The notes beneath the pieces were generated by a model, which was given only the letters and a program-made list of their open reading frames with translations, made no database searches and was not told the origin of the DNA. DNA of 64,000 nucleotides, from positions 27,326,122-27,390,121 of the forward strand of contig OX328101.1 in the NCBI GenBank assembly GCA_946811185.2, given 5' to 3'. Of this stretch, positions 52,210 through 62,587 are shown piece by piece; within the stretch, counting starts at the first letter, position 1, and every line of letters begins with the position of its first letter. The stretch is from Hippopus hippopus. Taxonomy: Eukaryota; Mollusca; Bivalvia; Cardiida; Cardiidae. The position numbers and the translations under genes are program-made.

Positions 52210-52262
52210 TGTTAACCTTTATCACGCTAAATTAGTAAAATGAAACTTAAAAAAAAAAAACT
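52210..52262 (+). repeat. Family A left-end fragment
   Basis: TTAACCTTTATCACGCTAAA..aaatgaaactt, then poly(A) and 'ctgtcgg'. Truncated after about 50 bp. Confidence 0.65.
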
Positions 52263-52392
52263 GTCGGAAAAGGATTTGTTGCTTTCCACAATTACTTACT
52301 ATTTACAGGATTTTTTGGTAAATGGTTTGCAAAGAAATTAAACAAAAAGGGAAGAAAGTTTCACTGTAATAGTTCAAAAAACATACTGACGT

Positions 52393-52603
52393 TTAACCGT
52401 TATCCTGCTAAATAAGTTACATAAGACTTTCAAGCCGATAGTAAAACCCGAATATTGTTATTTCAAACTTATACTTTGAAGAAATATATCTCCTTAACGG
52501 ACAGTGTAGATACAAGATCAGACTGCACGTTCTGTGCAGTCTGATCTTGTATCTACACTGTCTACTAAAGGTCAGTGAGTCGCGCTAGCAGCTTAAGGGT
52601 TAA
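52393..52603 (+). mobile_element. Family A MITE with fully paired stem
   Basis: TTAACCGTTATCCTGC..GCTTAAGGGTTAA, 211 bp. Arms GTAGATACAAGATC and GATCTTGTATCTAC match perfectly, unlike most copies, which carry a bulge there. Confidence 0.92.
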
Positions 52604-52784
52604 CAAAAAAAAGGGGAAATTCCGAGGGGAAATGATTATTTCTAATTAAAGCCCACCCACATGGGTTTTTCCCTAAAGGGTTCTCCCCTTCATCAACTTC
52701 TCCATAACGGTTGAAATGCTGCAATGTATTGAACAATACTCAAACTATAGTAATCTTTGTGCTCGTAAAGAAGGTCTAGGTTGG

Positions 52785-53045
52785 TGAGGGGTTTTACGCC
52801 GTTTTCAATATAATTTCAGTTATCTAATGGCGGTCAGAGTACCTACCCATGCTTTCCTGGAATTCCTTTGACCAGTATTTCGCACAATCTTCTCCCAAAG
52901 CCACTGGCTGCTTTCTCGTATAGTTTTAAACTTCCTCGAAACAATGTTCGGCGGTGAGAGAAGAACGATTGCCGAGCTGGGGATTCGAACCAGCAACCCT
53001 TGAGTTACAAGTCATGCATGTTGTCGACTTAGCTACCGGAAGTGG
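52785..53045 (-). mobile_element. tRNA-derived SINE, reverse, nearly full length
   Basis: Reverse reading: tRNA-like head with B box 'ggttcgaatcccc' (about 52975-52995), body with 'catgggtaggtactctgacc', 3' domain and 'ggcgtaaaacccc'. Confidence 0.75.
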
Positions 53046-53089
53046 CAGTAGGCTTGGGACAGCTTTCAGTGCTGGCTGTCCAATTTGTT

Positions 53090-53298
53090 TTAACCCCTAG
53101 ACTGCTAACCACGACTCACATACCTTTTGCGGACAATGTAAATCGATATTAGACAGCACAGAACTAGCAATCTGATATTTGATCTACACTGTCCGATAAG
53201 GAGATATTTTTCTCCAAAATGTAATTTTTTCGGCATTATTCGGGTTTTTTCTACCAACTTGACAGTTTAATTCAACATATTAAGCAGGATAGGGGTAA
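53090..53298 (-). mobile_element. Family A MITE, diverged stem
   Basis: TTAACCCCTAGACTGC..GGATAGGGGTAA, 209 bp. Stem arms gatattagacagcac / agcaatctgatatttgatc are decayed. Confidence 0.82.
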
Positions 53299-53304
53299 AC
53301 GTTC

Positions 53305-53516
53305 TCTGAACTCTCGAGCTGTTAAGTGCAACTCAGAGTTCACTGTGGGGTATAGTGTACATCAAGATAGGACTGCACAGAAAGTGTAGCTTGATTTTGG
53401 ATCTTTACTGTCCGGTACGGTAATACTTTTTCGAAGAAATGAACTTTGAAGTCGCTATATTTAGCTTATGTATGTTTTTTTTACGTTTTAATTTATTTTT
53501 AACAGTTTAAGAGTTA
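53305..53516 (-). mobile_element. Family A MITE, strongly diverged
   Basis: 'tctcgagctgttaagtgcaac..atcaagataggactgcac / gtgtagcttgattttggatc..tttactgtccgg..aacagtttaagagtta'. Sits 6 bp from the previous copy, same orientation. Confidence 0.62.
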
Positions 53517-53519
53517 TTC

Positions 53520-53600
53520 CTTTTATATTTGCGGCCATTTTAAATCAATTTCGGACTGCACAAAACGTGCATGTCTGATCTTGGATCTAGACTTTCCGCA
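53520..53600 (-). repeat. Family A-like hairpin scrap
   Basis: tttgcggccattttaaatc..cggactgcac / gtgcatgtctgatcttggatct. Third A-type relic in a row. Confidence 0.5.
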
Positions 53601-53659
53601 ATGTTTTGGAACTCTGGTTAAAAACAACCTTAAAAGAGCAGTTATTTGTTCAGTAACTT

Positions 53660-53843
53660 GTCATGAACCTCTCACCAAATAATCCAAAGTTTTAAGGACC
53701 CTGAAGAAGACAAGATTTAAATAGAATTTTAGAACAGGAGAAAATACTAACAGGCATTTTCTCCTTTTCCCACAATGTTTTCTACCATTTAAAAGACTAA
53801 TCTTTGGACCAGTCGAAAATCAAGTTTTGTGACAAAAGGTTAA
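53660..53843 (+). mobile_element. Family B MITE, shortened
   Basis: aacctctcaccaaataatcc..aaggaccctgaagaag.., gagaaaatactaacaggcattttctcc.., ..ggaccagtcg..gtgacaaaaggttaa. The right part is internally deleted. Confidence 0.72.
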
Positions 53844-54026
53844 GAAATGTTTCTTTTTTATTCCATTAACAAAAATTTGCCCATTTGTTATATCTAATCA
53901 TTCATTTAGTACTTTGATATAAAAAATGGGAGCAGGGAACACATTTTTACCCGTGTAATATGAAATAAACCGCAACCGCAACCTACATTTGTTACAGTTG
54001 ACCACAACTATTTCCTATTTACGTAT
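53844..54026. other. No recognisable feature
   Basis: AT-rich spacer between MITEs. Confidence 0.35.
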
Positions 54027-54238
54027 TTAACCTTTAGGCTGCTAAGCGCGACTCACTGACCTTTTGCGGACAGTGTAGATCAAGATTAGACTGCACAGAA
54101 CGTGCAGTCTGATCTTTGATCTACATTGTCCGAAAAGGACATATTGTCCCGTAGAAATTACCTTTTGAAATAGCAAAATTTGGGTTTCTATTATTGGCTC
54201 AAAAATTTCATTTCGCTGATTAACAGGATAAGGGTTAA
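54027..54238 (-). mobile_element. Family A MITE, full length
   Basis: TTAACCTTTAGGCTGC..GGATAAGGGTTAA, 212 bp, stem with one arm change (gattagactgc). Confidence 0.9.
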
Positions 54239-54882
54239 AGTTAACTTGTTAAGGCCAAATCTTTTTTCGGAGACTTTGTTGGCAGAGTGTAACAAAGTCA
54301 GACGTCTCATCTTGCATTCAACAAAGTCCTATGCTTTGTGATAGATTCTAGCGGATGGAAGAGGTCAGGATCAGACTGCACAAAGTGTTGAAGCAGTTTC
54401 AATTGTTCAAATTCATGAGCAATCGGATTAAAGGACATTTAAGTCCGTTTCCCGTGGCATTAGTCAGCAGCAATTTTATGAGAAGATATTTCTGTTAAAT
54501 TCAAAATATTCATTTTACCTTTAGAACGCATGAAAAAAAAGCTTTGTCTGACTTTTTGATCATCCGAAATTATATGCTCTGAAAAGGCCTTGGGAAATGT
54601 CTCCTGATCGTAGTGTCAAATTTGAAAATTCGACAGCAACAACTTCTGCAGCAGTTTTACCAGAGAAAGTAAAATGACATGTCTAAAATGTGTTTCTACT
54701 CTTCATTTGATGACTTTGTGGAAACTTCGTGCAAGTTTGTTGTTGTTTTTGGAACTACATGTAATTTGTTCATGTAATTTCATAGAGAAACATGTTCAAC
54801 AAACAGGGATGGCATTTTATTCACTTCGATTTTCAAGAGTAGCTGTGGAAGGACAAAGAACAACAATCAGTAGACGTGCCAT
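54239..54882. other. Unique sequence with a family A half-stem
   Basis: 'aggtcaggatcagactgcac' near 54366 is a lone A arm. A 70-codon frame (54674-54886) has no recognised motif. Confidence 0.35.
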
Positions 54883-55093
54883 TTAACCCTTGTCCTGCTA
54901 AATAACTGAAATGAAACTTTCAAGTCGATAGTAAAACCCCCAAATGTTACTATTTCAAATATAGATTTTAAGGAAAATCTCTCTGTTTCGGACATTGTAG
55001 ATGAAAGATCAGACTGCACGTTCTGTGAAGTCTGATCTTGATCTACACTGTCCGCAAAAGGTCAGTGATTCGCCCTTAGCAGCCTGGGGTTAG
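54883..55093 (+). mobile_element. Family A MITE, full length
   Basis: TTAACCCTTGTCCTGC..AGCCTGGGGTTAG, 211 bp, intact stem (gatgaaagatcag left arm). Confidence 0.88.
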
Positions 55094-55527
55094 AAGAAAA
55101 ACACTTCTTTTGTAGGCCACTGGGCATATATTTGATAGAAATAATAAGCAATGCTGTGGGTTTGCCAATAAAAGTATCGCAGAGTGTCGAAGATAGAAAT
55201 GTTCACGGTATTTCTGATGTAGCAAAAAACGCAGTGCTGTTCAAATCACCGAAGGGCTTTTGTGAACGTTTATTTACAACATTTCTGAAATACTTAACAA
55301 ATTGAATTAGTCTTAATGAAAGGCTCGACCACCTGCCAGTGAAGTGTGAAGTAGTTATGAATAGCGGTACTGGTTATCAGCGGTCCAATCTTCTCCCACT
55401 TGGAAACGATTTAATGAAGCTGATAAGCAAGCCTACCACTGCCCTTAAAACAACAAAGAAGAACTAGGACACGCGCTAACAGCCAGTGCTTGGCCTATAT
55501 CCGCCTTAACGCAATGACCCTCGCTGT
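55094..55527. other. No recognisable feature
   Basis: Unique-looking sequence leading up to a SINE. Confidence 0.35.
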
Positions 55528-55755
55528 ATGCCGATCTCAGTAGCTCATTCGGTAAAGTAGAGGACTTGAAACCAGGGGAGTCGCAGGTTCGAATCCCCAG
55601 CTCGGCAAAACACTGTCCGAAGGTTAATGAAAGTCACTACTTTGCACTGTACTAACTATTGGTCAAAGGAACTTCAGGAAAGTATTGAATAGGTGTACTG
55701 AAAGTCGCGATGTGACAGAAATAATTTCCAAAACAGCGTTAGACACCATAGTTTT
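55528..55755 (+). mobile_element. tRNA-derived SINE
   Basis: Head 'gccgatctcagtagctcattcgg' (split) with B box 'caggttcgaatcccc' at 55586-55600, body 'ggaacttcaggaaagtattgaataggtg' (split) and 'gtcgcgatgtgacagaaataa', tail 'gttagacaccata'. The head could fold partly like a tRNA, but the linked body marks it as a SINE. Confidence 0.8.
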
Positions 55756-55764
55756 AAAAAAAAG

Positions 55765-56166
55765 CTTATCAAAACAAGCCCGTGTTTTAACGAAGTTGAG
55801 GAAAGGTGTTTTCAAAAATATGGTGGGAAGAGGAGAAAATGTTTGTAACACATTGTCTTCTCCCATAATGTTTTGTACTATATTTCGAAAACAATGCGAT
55901 CATTTGAATCACATTTAACCCTTAGGCTGCTAAGCGAGACTCAATGACCTATTGCGGACAGTGTAGATCAAGATCAGACTGCACAGAACGTGCAGTCTGA
56001 TCTTAGTTCTACACTATCGGATAAAGAGATATTTTTCTCATAAAAAAGTTTGAAATAACATTATTCGGGTTTTTACTATCGGCTTAAAAGTTTTATTTAT
56101 TTAGGAGGATAAGGGTTAGTATGTCATCAGCATTATGAATGAGTCTAACATTTTCTTGTATGGTGA
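55765..56166 (+). mobile_element. Family B MITE split by family A at its internal TTAA
   Basis: Left: acaagcccgtgttttaacg.., agaggagaaaatg / cattgtcttctcc.., gcgatcatttgaatcaca. Right after 56119: atgtcatcagcattatgaat..gagtctaac..cttgtatggtgaag. The break is in the same 'cacatTTAAtttgtcg' site as at 44130. Confidence 0.78.
55915..56119 (-). mobile_element. Family A MITE nested in family B
   Basis: TTAACCCTTAGGCTGC..GGATAAGGGTTAG, 205 bp, intact stem. Opposite orientation to the nested copy at 44130. Confidence 0.9.
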
Positions 56167-56265
56167 AGACCTATAGCCCGGTACGGCACCCATCTGGAAG
56201 CAATTAAAGCCTTCTGAACAATGGTGGGCTTCGAGGGTAATTGTAAAAGAGCAGGGTGCTTGTAT

Positions 56266-56535
56266 AATTGGCTTGCAACACGCGAAAAGGGACATTCGAA
56301 CATTTGCGTAAGGTGTCGTCTCGGGTCAGCCTGCGCAGGCCGCGAAGGCTAATCCGAGACGGCACTTTCTGTTTTTATGTAATTTTTCTGTTTTGTGCAA
56401 GTCTACTATAGCACAAAATCGAATGTAGTCGTAAAGTGCCGTCTCGGATTAGCCTGCGCGGACTGCGCAGGCTGATCCGAGACGACAGTGTACGCAAATG
56501 TCCGAATGCCCCTTTTCGCTTGTTGCAAGCCATAT
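56266..56535 (+). mobile_element. Family D MITE, full length
   Basis: attggcttgcaacacgcg..cgcttgttgcaagccatat. The first stem is changed (ggtcagcctgcgcaggcc / gcgaaggctaatcc); the second is perfect. Confidence 0.9.
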
Positions 56536-56836
56536 AACAATATTACGCTATTGATCAGATAAGAAGCTTTGCATCATACACCCGCCCGAAAAGAAAAGTG
56601 TGCACGTGACTAGAGGGATTTTTTTTAAACTTAAGATTCAGAATTCATGCAAAATATTTTTGTGTTAAACTGTGTAAAAATGTATTGAATACAGGATGTT
56701 TCACCTTTAAAATGTATTTATAAGCGCACTAACAGCCTCTTCGTCGTAGTATATTTGTCAAGTAACACTTCATTAGTGTCTGCTGCCCCCCTACCCCTTT
56801 CGTCTATGGATCAACGGAACTGTTCTAGACCTTGCC
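56536..56836. other. No recognisable feature
   Basis: AT-rich, with a short C-rich patch (tgccccccta) near 56782. Confidence 0.35.
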
Positions 56837-56982
56837 TTAGTCACACTGCTAAATAAGTTAAATGAAACTGTCAATCCTATAGTTAAAACCCTAAGTTGCT
56901 ATTTCAAAGTCATTTGTGTCTGATCTTGCTCTACACTGTCCGCAGAAGGTCCCTGAGTCGCGCTTAGCAGCCTAAGGGTTAA
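56837..56982 (+). mobile_element. Family A MITE with first stem arm deleted
   Basis: cttagtcacactgctaaataag.., aaaaccctaagttgctatttc, then directly gtgtctgatcttgctctacac..GCCTAAGGGTTAA. About 65 bp are missing, ending at the dyad. Confidence 0.8.
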
Positions 56983-57699
56983 AAGTAAAACATCGTGGAG
57001 AAAATACATTTTTGCATGTAATGATTCCAAATTTGCCTGTATTTTACTATTGTAAGAATTAAACTTTTCCCTCTAACAAAGTGCACACTTTTTTTCCCTG
57101 CAAGTCTTGCATCGATCAAGATAAAATCCCAGGTCTAATTTTTACTGGTATTCTGCGCGGTCTATTTGAACAAGAAATATCTCTTAAAAAAATAGACGGC
57201 GTAAATTAGTCAGCAAATAGGCAGAGGCCCTTCAAATAAACATGTCTACATTTTTGACCGATCAAAAATTTCTATCTATTCATTTGTTTTCATTACCAAA
57301 AAGTAGATCAAAAGCAGGCACATTCAGCTACGCGAAAAAAAAACTATAATTTTTTGAGACTTCAGTATCCGTGAAAGAATATTTATCTATATGTATACCA
57401 GTAACAACGTTGAAAGAGAAGTTAAACGCCACCAATCATATTTGATCACTTATAACTATACTGTGTCGGTCATCATAGTGTGGCAATCAAATAAACGTAA
57501 AGGATATCTAACTCAATTCCTCCTTTCCGTATTTTGGCTGGATTTAAATGGCTTTCAAAACCAAACATTATGGGGTAATGATATGATATTACACCTTACA
57601 TACAGTCTGACCAGACGGACAGATAACGTATAGAACCTTATCTACGAATCATTAATTATTCCTAGACATAACTGTTACATAATTTATCAGACGAACATA
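56983..57699. other. No recognisable gene
   Basis: AT-rich. An 80-codon ATG frame at 57391-57633 (SVIIVWQSNKRKGYL..) has no recognised domain, and I see no flanking splice consensus that would support an exon. Confidence 0.3.
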
Positions 57700-57810
57700 T
57701 TACCGCTTCGGACGCTGGCGGCAACTTTTGTGTGCTTTTTCGGGCAGTGTAGATCAAAGATCAGACTACACAGAACGTGCAATCTGATATTAGATCTACA
57801 CTTTCCGACT
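57700..57810 (-). repeat. Family A fragment
   Basis: ttcgggcagtgtagatcaaag..gatcagactacac / gtgcaatctgatattagatct..actttccgac. The AT-rich half is missing. Confidence 0.62.
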
Positions 57811-57886
57811 ATTTACTAGAAATTCTCGAACTATTTTATTACCTCTACGTAATTATCCTTAACGTAATTCATCGCAGATGCAAATA

Positions 57887-58155
57887 ATATGGCCTGCAAC
57901 ACGCGAAAAGGGGCATTCGGACATTTGCGTAAAGTGTCGTCTCGGATCAGCCTGCGCAGTCCGCGCAGGCTGATCCGGGACGACACTTTCCGATCGTGTG
58001 TGATTTCCTGTTTCACGCAAGTCCACTGTAGGACGAAATCTAATATTGACGTAAAGTGCCATCTCGGATTAGCCTGCACGGATTGCGCAGGCTAATCCGA
58101 GACGACACTTTACGCAAATGTCTGAAAGCCCCTTTTCGCATGTTGCTGACCATAT
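57887..58155 (+). mobile_element. Family D MITE, full length
   Basis: ATATGGCCTGCAACACGCG..GCATGTTGCTGACCATAT, 269 bp, both stems strong. Spacer of the 29382 subfamily. Confidence 0.92.
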
Positions 58156-58227
58156 ATCTCCGTACACTGGCAGCAATTTTGTTTCTTCTGCGATCAGTTT
58201 AGATGAAAGACCAGACAGCAGTATGTA

Positions 58228-58330
58228 TGACAAAATAGATTTTATGGTTCCATAATTATGTGGTGACTCGTTAGGTATAATGCGTCACGAAGATGCATTA
58301 AACTGTCTTTTTTTGCCACAGCATGGCTCA
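58228..58330 (+). repeat. Family C right-end fragment
   Basis: acaaaatagattttatgg.., tgatgcgtcacgaag-like segment, ..ttttttgccacagcatggctc. The left half is absent. It abuts the next D element. Confidence 0.7.
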
Positions 58331-58599
58331 TAATGGCCTGCAACACGCAAAAAGGGGCATTCGGACATTTGCGCAAAGTGTCGTTTCGGATCAGCCTGCG
58401 CACTCCGCACAGACTAATCCGGAACTACAATTTCCGTTTTTATGTAATTTTCTGTATTGCGCAAGTCTACTGTTGGACAAAATCAAGTGTAGTCGTAAAG
58501 TGCCGTCTCGGATTAGCCTGCGCGGACTGCGCAGGCTGATCCGAGACGACACTTTACGCAAATGTCCGAATGCCCCTTTTCGCGTGTTGCAGGCCATAT
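58331..58599 (+). mobile_element. Family D MITE, full length
   Basis: ataatggcctgcaacacgc..cgcgtgttgcaggccatat, 269 bp. The first stem has several mismatches; the second is perfect. Confidence 0.92.
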
Positions 58600-58784
58600 A
58601 TTTCCTGTCAAGAATTAAACCCAAATATTGTGAAATTAAAGATCTTTTCGCGGGGATGGGGACCCCTCCGTATCGGACAGTGTAGATCTGATATCAGACT
58701 GCACGTTCTGTGCAGTCTGATCTTGATCTGCATTGTCTGCAAAAAAGCATACTGGGTCATGCTTAGCAGCCTCAGGATTAAGGT
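58600..58784 (+). repeat. Family A copy, left end lost
   Basis: aaacccaaatattgtg.., gtatcggacagtgtagatctg..atcagactgcacg / gtgcagtctgatcttgatctgc.., gcagcctcaggattaa. Confidence 0.72.
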
Positions 58785-58977
58785 CTTTGACCATACGGCC
58801 TTGAATCATCAAGAAGAGAAAATCTGCTCTAACGTGGAAAGCTATTGTTCCTAACGTGCTAACGTGAACCGTGATTCCTCTGTCTGATTTTTACGATCGC
58901 TTAATTAATCGGAAAGAATTGTGTTTATTTTGTTTTATTGACGAGACAATTTGTTGTGCAACAGCTAAATTATGACG
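58785..58977. other. No recognisable feature
   Basis: Contains a small local repeat, 'taacgtg' three times at 58829-58866. Confidence 0.35.
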
Positions 58978-59218
58978 TGAACGTTTTAATGCTGTTTTCA
59001 ATATGATTTTAGTTACATCGCGGCGGCCAGTGCATCTATCCATGCTGTCCTCGGAATTTCTTTTACCAGTACTTTGCACAATATTCTTTCCAAACTACCG
59101 ACTTCTTTTCCACTTTTCCACATAACCATCGCCACACACATACGTTCAATCAATGTACTCATACAGCGGTGAGAGAGGAATGAGTTCTGTTGCAATGACC
59201 ATCAGCAATCCACGGAAA
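58978..59218 (-). mobile_element. SINE, reverse
   Basis: 'gttttaatgctgttttcaatatg', 'cgcggcggccagtgcatc', 'accagtactttgcacaat' and 'gcggtgagagaggaatgag' (split) in reverse body order. The tRNA head is cut off where family A starts. Confidence 0.7.
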
Positions 59219-59455
59219 GAAATAAGTCGTTAGGCTGCTATGCACGACTCAAGGACCTTTTGCTGACAGTGTAGATCAAGATCAGACTGCACAGAACGTG
59301 CAGTCTGATCTTTGATCTACACTGTCCGATAAGGAGATATCTCACCCCCTCTCCCCGAAAAGAAAAAAAACCTTTGACATACATGTAACTGTATTTGGGT
59401 TTCTTACCATTGGCTTGAAAGTTTTATCTCATTTATTTAGAAGGATAATAGTTAA
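59219..59455 (-). mobile_element. Family A MITE
   Basis: gtcgttaggctgctatgcacg..GGATAATAGTTAA, intact stem (gatctttgatctacac arm). The AT-rich half has an insertion of A/C-rich bases. Confidence 0.83.
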
Positions 59456-59894
59456 AGCATCGTAAGATGATAGTATTAGAAAGAAATTCCTCTAGAGATG
59501 ATAATCTTATTTTTCAGTCCGTGAGGGATAAAGACCTCCGAAATGGAATCGTTCTTTCCTTTTTTCCTATCTATTTCACATACTTCTAATTGTAAAGCTG
59601 TCTGACACTCAAGGTCAAAGGTAAAATAAGAAAGGAACACTAAGGAGCATCAAAGACAATAGTTATCTAAACATTTACAGTTGTCCTTTCAACAGGGGTA
59701 AATGTTTCAATATACTATTTGAAATATGTTTATGTTTTATGCTTCAAATCAATCCATCATTTATTATGCATTTTTTATGTAAACAAATGCTGCTTACTCA
59801 CACTGCAAGCAGGTCAAGAGAGGCTCCAGATATATCAAATATGCTTGCATAATATGGCGGGAATCTTAGAATAGAAAAGCCATGTAAACAGAGA
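59456..59894. other. No recognisable feature
   Basis: AT-rich unique-looking sequence. Confidence 0.35.
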
Positions 59895-60046
59895 ATAATC
59901 AAATGGTTGTGTGCGATATAAAAAATCTGTCACTAGAATGGGGTGTGATGCGGTTGAAAAAACGAGTCCGAAGTACGAGTTTTTTAACCGCGTCAAATCC
60001 CATTCAAGTGACTGATTTTTAATATCACACACAGCCAGTTGATTAT
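59895..60046. repeat. 152-bp palindrome (fold-back)
   Basis: ataatcaaatggttgtgtgc..atctgtcactagaatgggg and cccattcaagtgactgat..cacacacagccagttgattat meet at cgagtccgaagtacgag. It is built like the palindrome at 21206-21363, but with different arms. Confidence 0.87.
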
Positions 60047-60577
60047 CCTATTTATTATATTCTTAATTCACCCTTTTTTTTCTAATTATTATCAAGAATG
60101 GTACAATATGAGCAATATAGGAAAAAAGTATTTCCGGCAAACATTCTAAAACTGTATCGTCACTAGTGATGACACCATATTTATCATCACTAGCGGTGTC
60201 ATTCTCTGTGAAATCCCAGTAAATCATTGGTAGGAATATAATAAAAGAATGTATCGCAAAAAGACCTCGAGTTGGCTTTGAACTTGGTGGGATGTGATGA
60301 CTTGCTCAGTATAAAGCATAAGGGAAGTGAATTAGTTTTGCCAAAGCAGTATTCATCGTATTCAAACGGAAAAAAGACTGAAATAAGTTGCTGGAGGAAA
60401 AAGCCAAAGATTCCTTACCAGCAGTTGTCAGCTTTGCCATTGGGAAACATTGCAGGAAAAAAAAAGGAACTGCTTATCAAAAGCAACTCCTCCCTCCTAA
60501 TAATACACTTTACACTACCCTAAAAACGATAATATTTCAGAGGATTTTAGTGAAAGAAAATATCAGTTTACCTTTGT
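60047..60577. other. Unrecognised; two overlapping open frames
   Basis: Frames 60272-60523 and 60388-60603 are Lys/Ser rich with no domain I know. The second runs into the next MITE. A small dyad 'atcactagtgatgac..atcatcactagcg' lies near 60155-60195. Confidence 0.25.
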
Positions 60578-60851
60578 TTAACCCTTTACCACACAATCCC
60601 TAGTTTTAACGACCCTGTGAAAGAAGCCTTTTAAAAACATTGTGGGAAATGGAGAAAATGCTGGTAACCAGCATTTTCTCCTTTTTCCCGATAATGTTTC
60701 TAACCTTAATACAGACAAATCCCTCCATTTCAGTTGCATTTTAATTGTCGTCTGCAAATCCTATCAATTTGGACCAGTCTATATTTTTGTCGTTTGGTAA
60801 AGACTTAAATTCGGACCAGTCTATTTTTTTTTTCGTTTGGTAAAGAGTTAA
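60578..60851 (+). mobile_element. Family B MITE with duplicated right end
   Basis: TTAACCCTTTACCACAC..GGTAAAGACTTAA, then a second copy of the last ~45 bp (ttcggaccagtctat..GGTAAAGAGTTAA). Intact stem. Confidence 0.88.
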
Positions 60852-61129
60852 GAGTCTAGAGCTCAATTTTTTCCCCGGCCCAATCCCAATAATTTGCATT
60901 TACAAATCAATATGATGGCCGTAATCATTTCATAAAAGGTATTCAAATATTAAAAAGAGCAGGCCCATCTTGCACGTTTCGCCAATAATTAAAAACCATC
61001 AGACTTCCAATTTAGTTTAATTATTGATTAAAGTTAACAGGTTTCTTGTTGAAAATATTGATTTTTACATCAATTATCCATCGTTCAATAAATCCGTTTA
61101 GCCAGCTGCTTCGGTCTGCATTAAAACCC
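60852..61129. other. No recognisable feature
   Basis: AT-rich. Confidence 0.35.
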
Positions 61130-61262
61130 AGGGTGCTTCCATGTAGTGCGACCAACTACCATTTTGAGGACAGTGTAAATTAAGATTAGACTGCACAGAA
61201 TGTGCAGTCTGATCTTTGATCTACATTGTCCGATACTGGAACTTTTCTGGCAAAACTAATTT
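61130..61262 (-). repeat. Family A fragment
   Basis: gtagtgcgaccaactacc..ggacagtgtaaattaag..attagactgcac / gtgcagtctgatctttgatct. The AT-rich half is gone. Confidence 0.65.
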
Positions 61263-61267
61263 AAACT

Positions 61268-61472
61268 CTTAACCAGAAAAACAAAATTAGACCAGTCCAA
61301 ATTGAAAGCGTTTGCGGACAACTTAATGTGGCTAAAAAGACTGAATGGGCTCAAAACGTTGTGAGAAACAGAGAAAATGCTGGTGAGCAGCATTCCCTTC
61401 TTATGACACAATGTCTAGAAAGCTTTCTTCTTTTGGGTTGTTTAAACTGGAGATTGTTTGGTAAATTTTTAA
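61268..61472 (-). mobile_element. Family B MITE ending at the TTAA used by family A
   Basis: cttaaccagaaaaacaaaat.., gagaaaatgctggtgagcagcattccc.., ..gagattgtttggtaaatttTTAA. The terminal TTAA (61469-61472) is also the left TTAA of the next element. Confidence 0.75.
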
Positions 61473-61680
61473 CCCTGATCCTGCTGAATAAGTGAAATAA
61501 AACTTTCAAGTCGACAGTAAAAACGCAATTTTTGCTATTTCAAAGTGACTTTTTTGGGGAAAAAAAATCCTTATCGGACAGTGTAGATCTAACATCAGAC
61601 TGCATGTTCTGTGCAGAATGATCTTGATCTACACTGTCCGCAAAAGGTCCTGGAGTCCCGCTCAGTAGGCTAAGGGTTAA
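61469..61680 (+). mobile_element. Family A MITE at the end of family B
   Basis: TTAACCCTGATCCTGC..GGCTAAGGGTTAA, 212 bp. One arm is changed (gcagaatgatc). Confidence 0.88.
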
Positions 61681-61744
61681 AGAGAAATGGAGTTTCTACT
61701 ATTGGTTGGGAGTGTTCATTTGATTCATTTAATAGTTTTTTAAG

Positions 61745-61815
61745 GGTTAAAGGCCCAAGGAAATAATTGTGAAAATGACAATCTGTTATTGTTTTGTCAG
61801 TGAAAGTGTTAGTCA
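61745..61815 (+). repeat. Element J end fragment
   Basis: 'gttaaaggcccaagg', 'attgtgaaaatgacaatctgttattg' (split) and 'gaaagtgttagtcact' follow the J terminal repeat of 39703-40078. Confidence 0.6.
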
Positions 61816-61853
61816 CTTTAAGCCCCATTTACACGGACCATGGCTCATATGTT
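61816..61853 (+). repeat. Family C right-end scrap
   Basis: ttaagccccatttacacggaccatggctcata: only the terminal bases remain. Confidence 0.5.
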
Positions 61854-62274
61854 TAATCAAGTAATGTTGAAAATAGTATTTAACTTCAACATGCAAAATC
61901 GAACGACGCTTTAGGTTCTTTGTTGAGCTACATATGAAGGACCAATACGAGTGAGGCTACCTTATCGGCTCAAAATGCGTCTGAAAAGTCCTCATCTAGA
62001 ATTTGAAGTTGGGACTGCTAGCGTTGTGGTCAAATTATAACCACTACTGTAACTCTTCTAGACCTTACAGCCTAACTAAGCCCACTCCAGGGATTCATTT
62101 GCTTCTGTATAGGGTTGCTTGTTCGACACCTGTCAGCGTAACCAAATTCTTTTCGACGATTTGTGATAGGAATTGTTACAGTATTCATTCCTCTCTCGTC
62201 GTTAAACAGTCTTTCGACAGTGTTTAGGGGAAAAGGCAGCCCCTAGCTGGAAAGAACGTAACGCGATGGCCTGG
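61854..62274. other. No recognisable gene
   Basis: A 74-codon frame (62003-62227) has no motif. 'ggattcatttgcttctg..gggttgcttgttcgacacc' may be a worn tRNA-like head of the SINE that follows. Confidence 0.3.
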
Positions 62275-62382
62275 TGAAGAGAAACTCCGGGCACGCATGG
62301 ATAGGTGCGCTGGCGGTCGCGATATAACTGAAAAAAAAAAATGTTGAGAAGGTTAAGCACCAAACAAACAAACAAACAAATA
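62275..62382 (+). mobile_element. SINE body and tail
   Basis: 'agaaactccgggcacgcatggataggtg' and 'ggcggtcgcgatataactg' (split), poly(A) insert, then 'gttaagcaccaaacaaac' and a (caaa)n tail. Confidence 0.7.
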
Positions 62383-62447
62383 CAACCTAAAATATTATTA
62401 TATACTATACAACACAGGTCAGGTGTGATATTAGCTTTAAATATTCA

Positions 62448-62455
62448 TATAAAAG
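62448..62455 (+). promoter_or_regulatory. Candidate TATA box
   Basis: TATAAAAG, a textbook match, 140 bp before the ATG at 62588. An initiator-like TCACTCC lies about 40 bp further on. In AT-rich DNA this could be chance; the downstream exon makes it more credible. Confidence 0.4.
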
Positions 62456-62587
62456 TGAAGTGTTAAACCTCATGAATATTCATAATTCACTCCAGGTGCA
62501 GCATCTCTTGACTCGGCGAGTGTGTTATTTATATTTTCAGTTGTGAGTGAACCGCAGTGAGATACAGATGTGGAGTTATTGAACAAA

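Noticed and set aside
55528..55608. A tRNA gene
   Set aside because: tRNA-like head followed by the common SINE body and tail.
57391..57633. 80-codon ATG frame
   Set aside because: Length is compatible with chance in AT-rich DNA and no exon signals flank it.
60272..60603. Two overlapping Lys/Ser-rich frames
   Set aside because: No known motif, and the longer one continues into a family B element.
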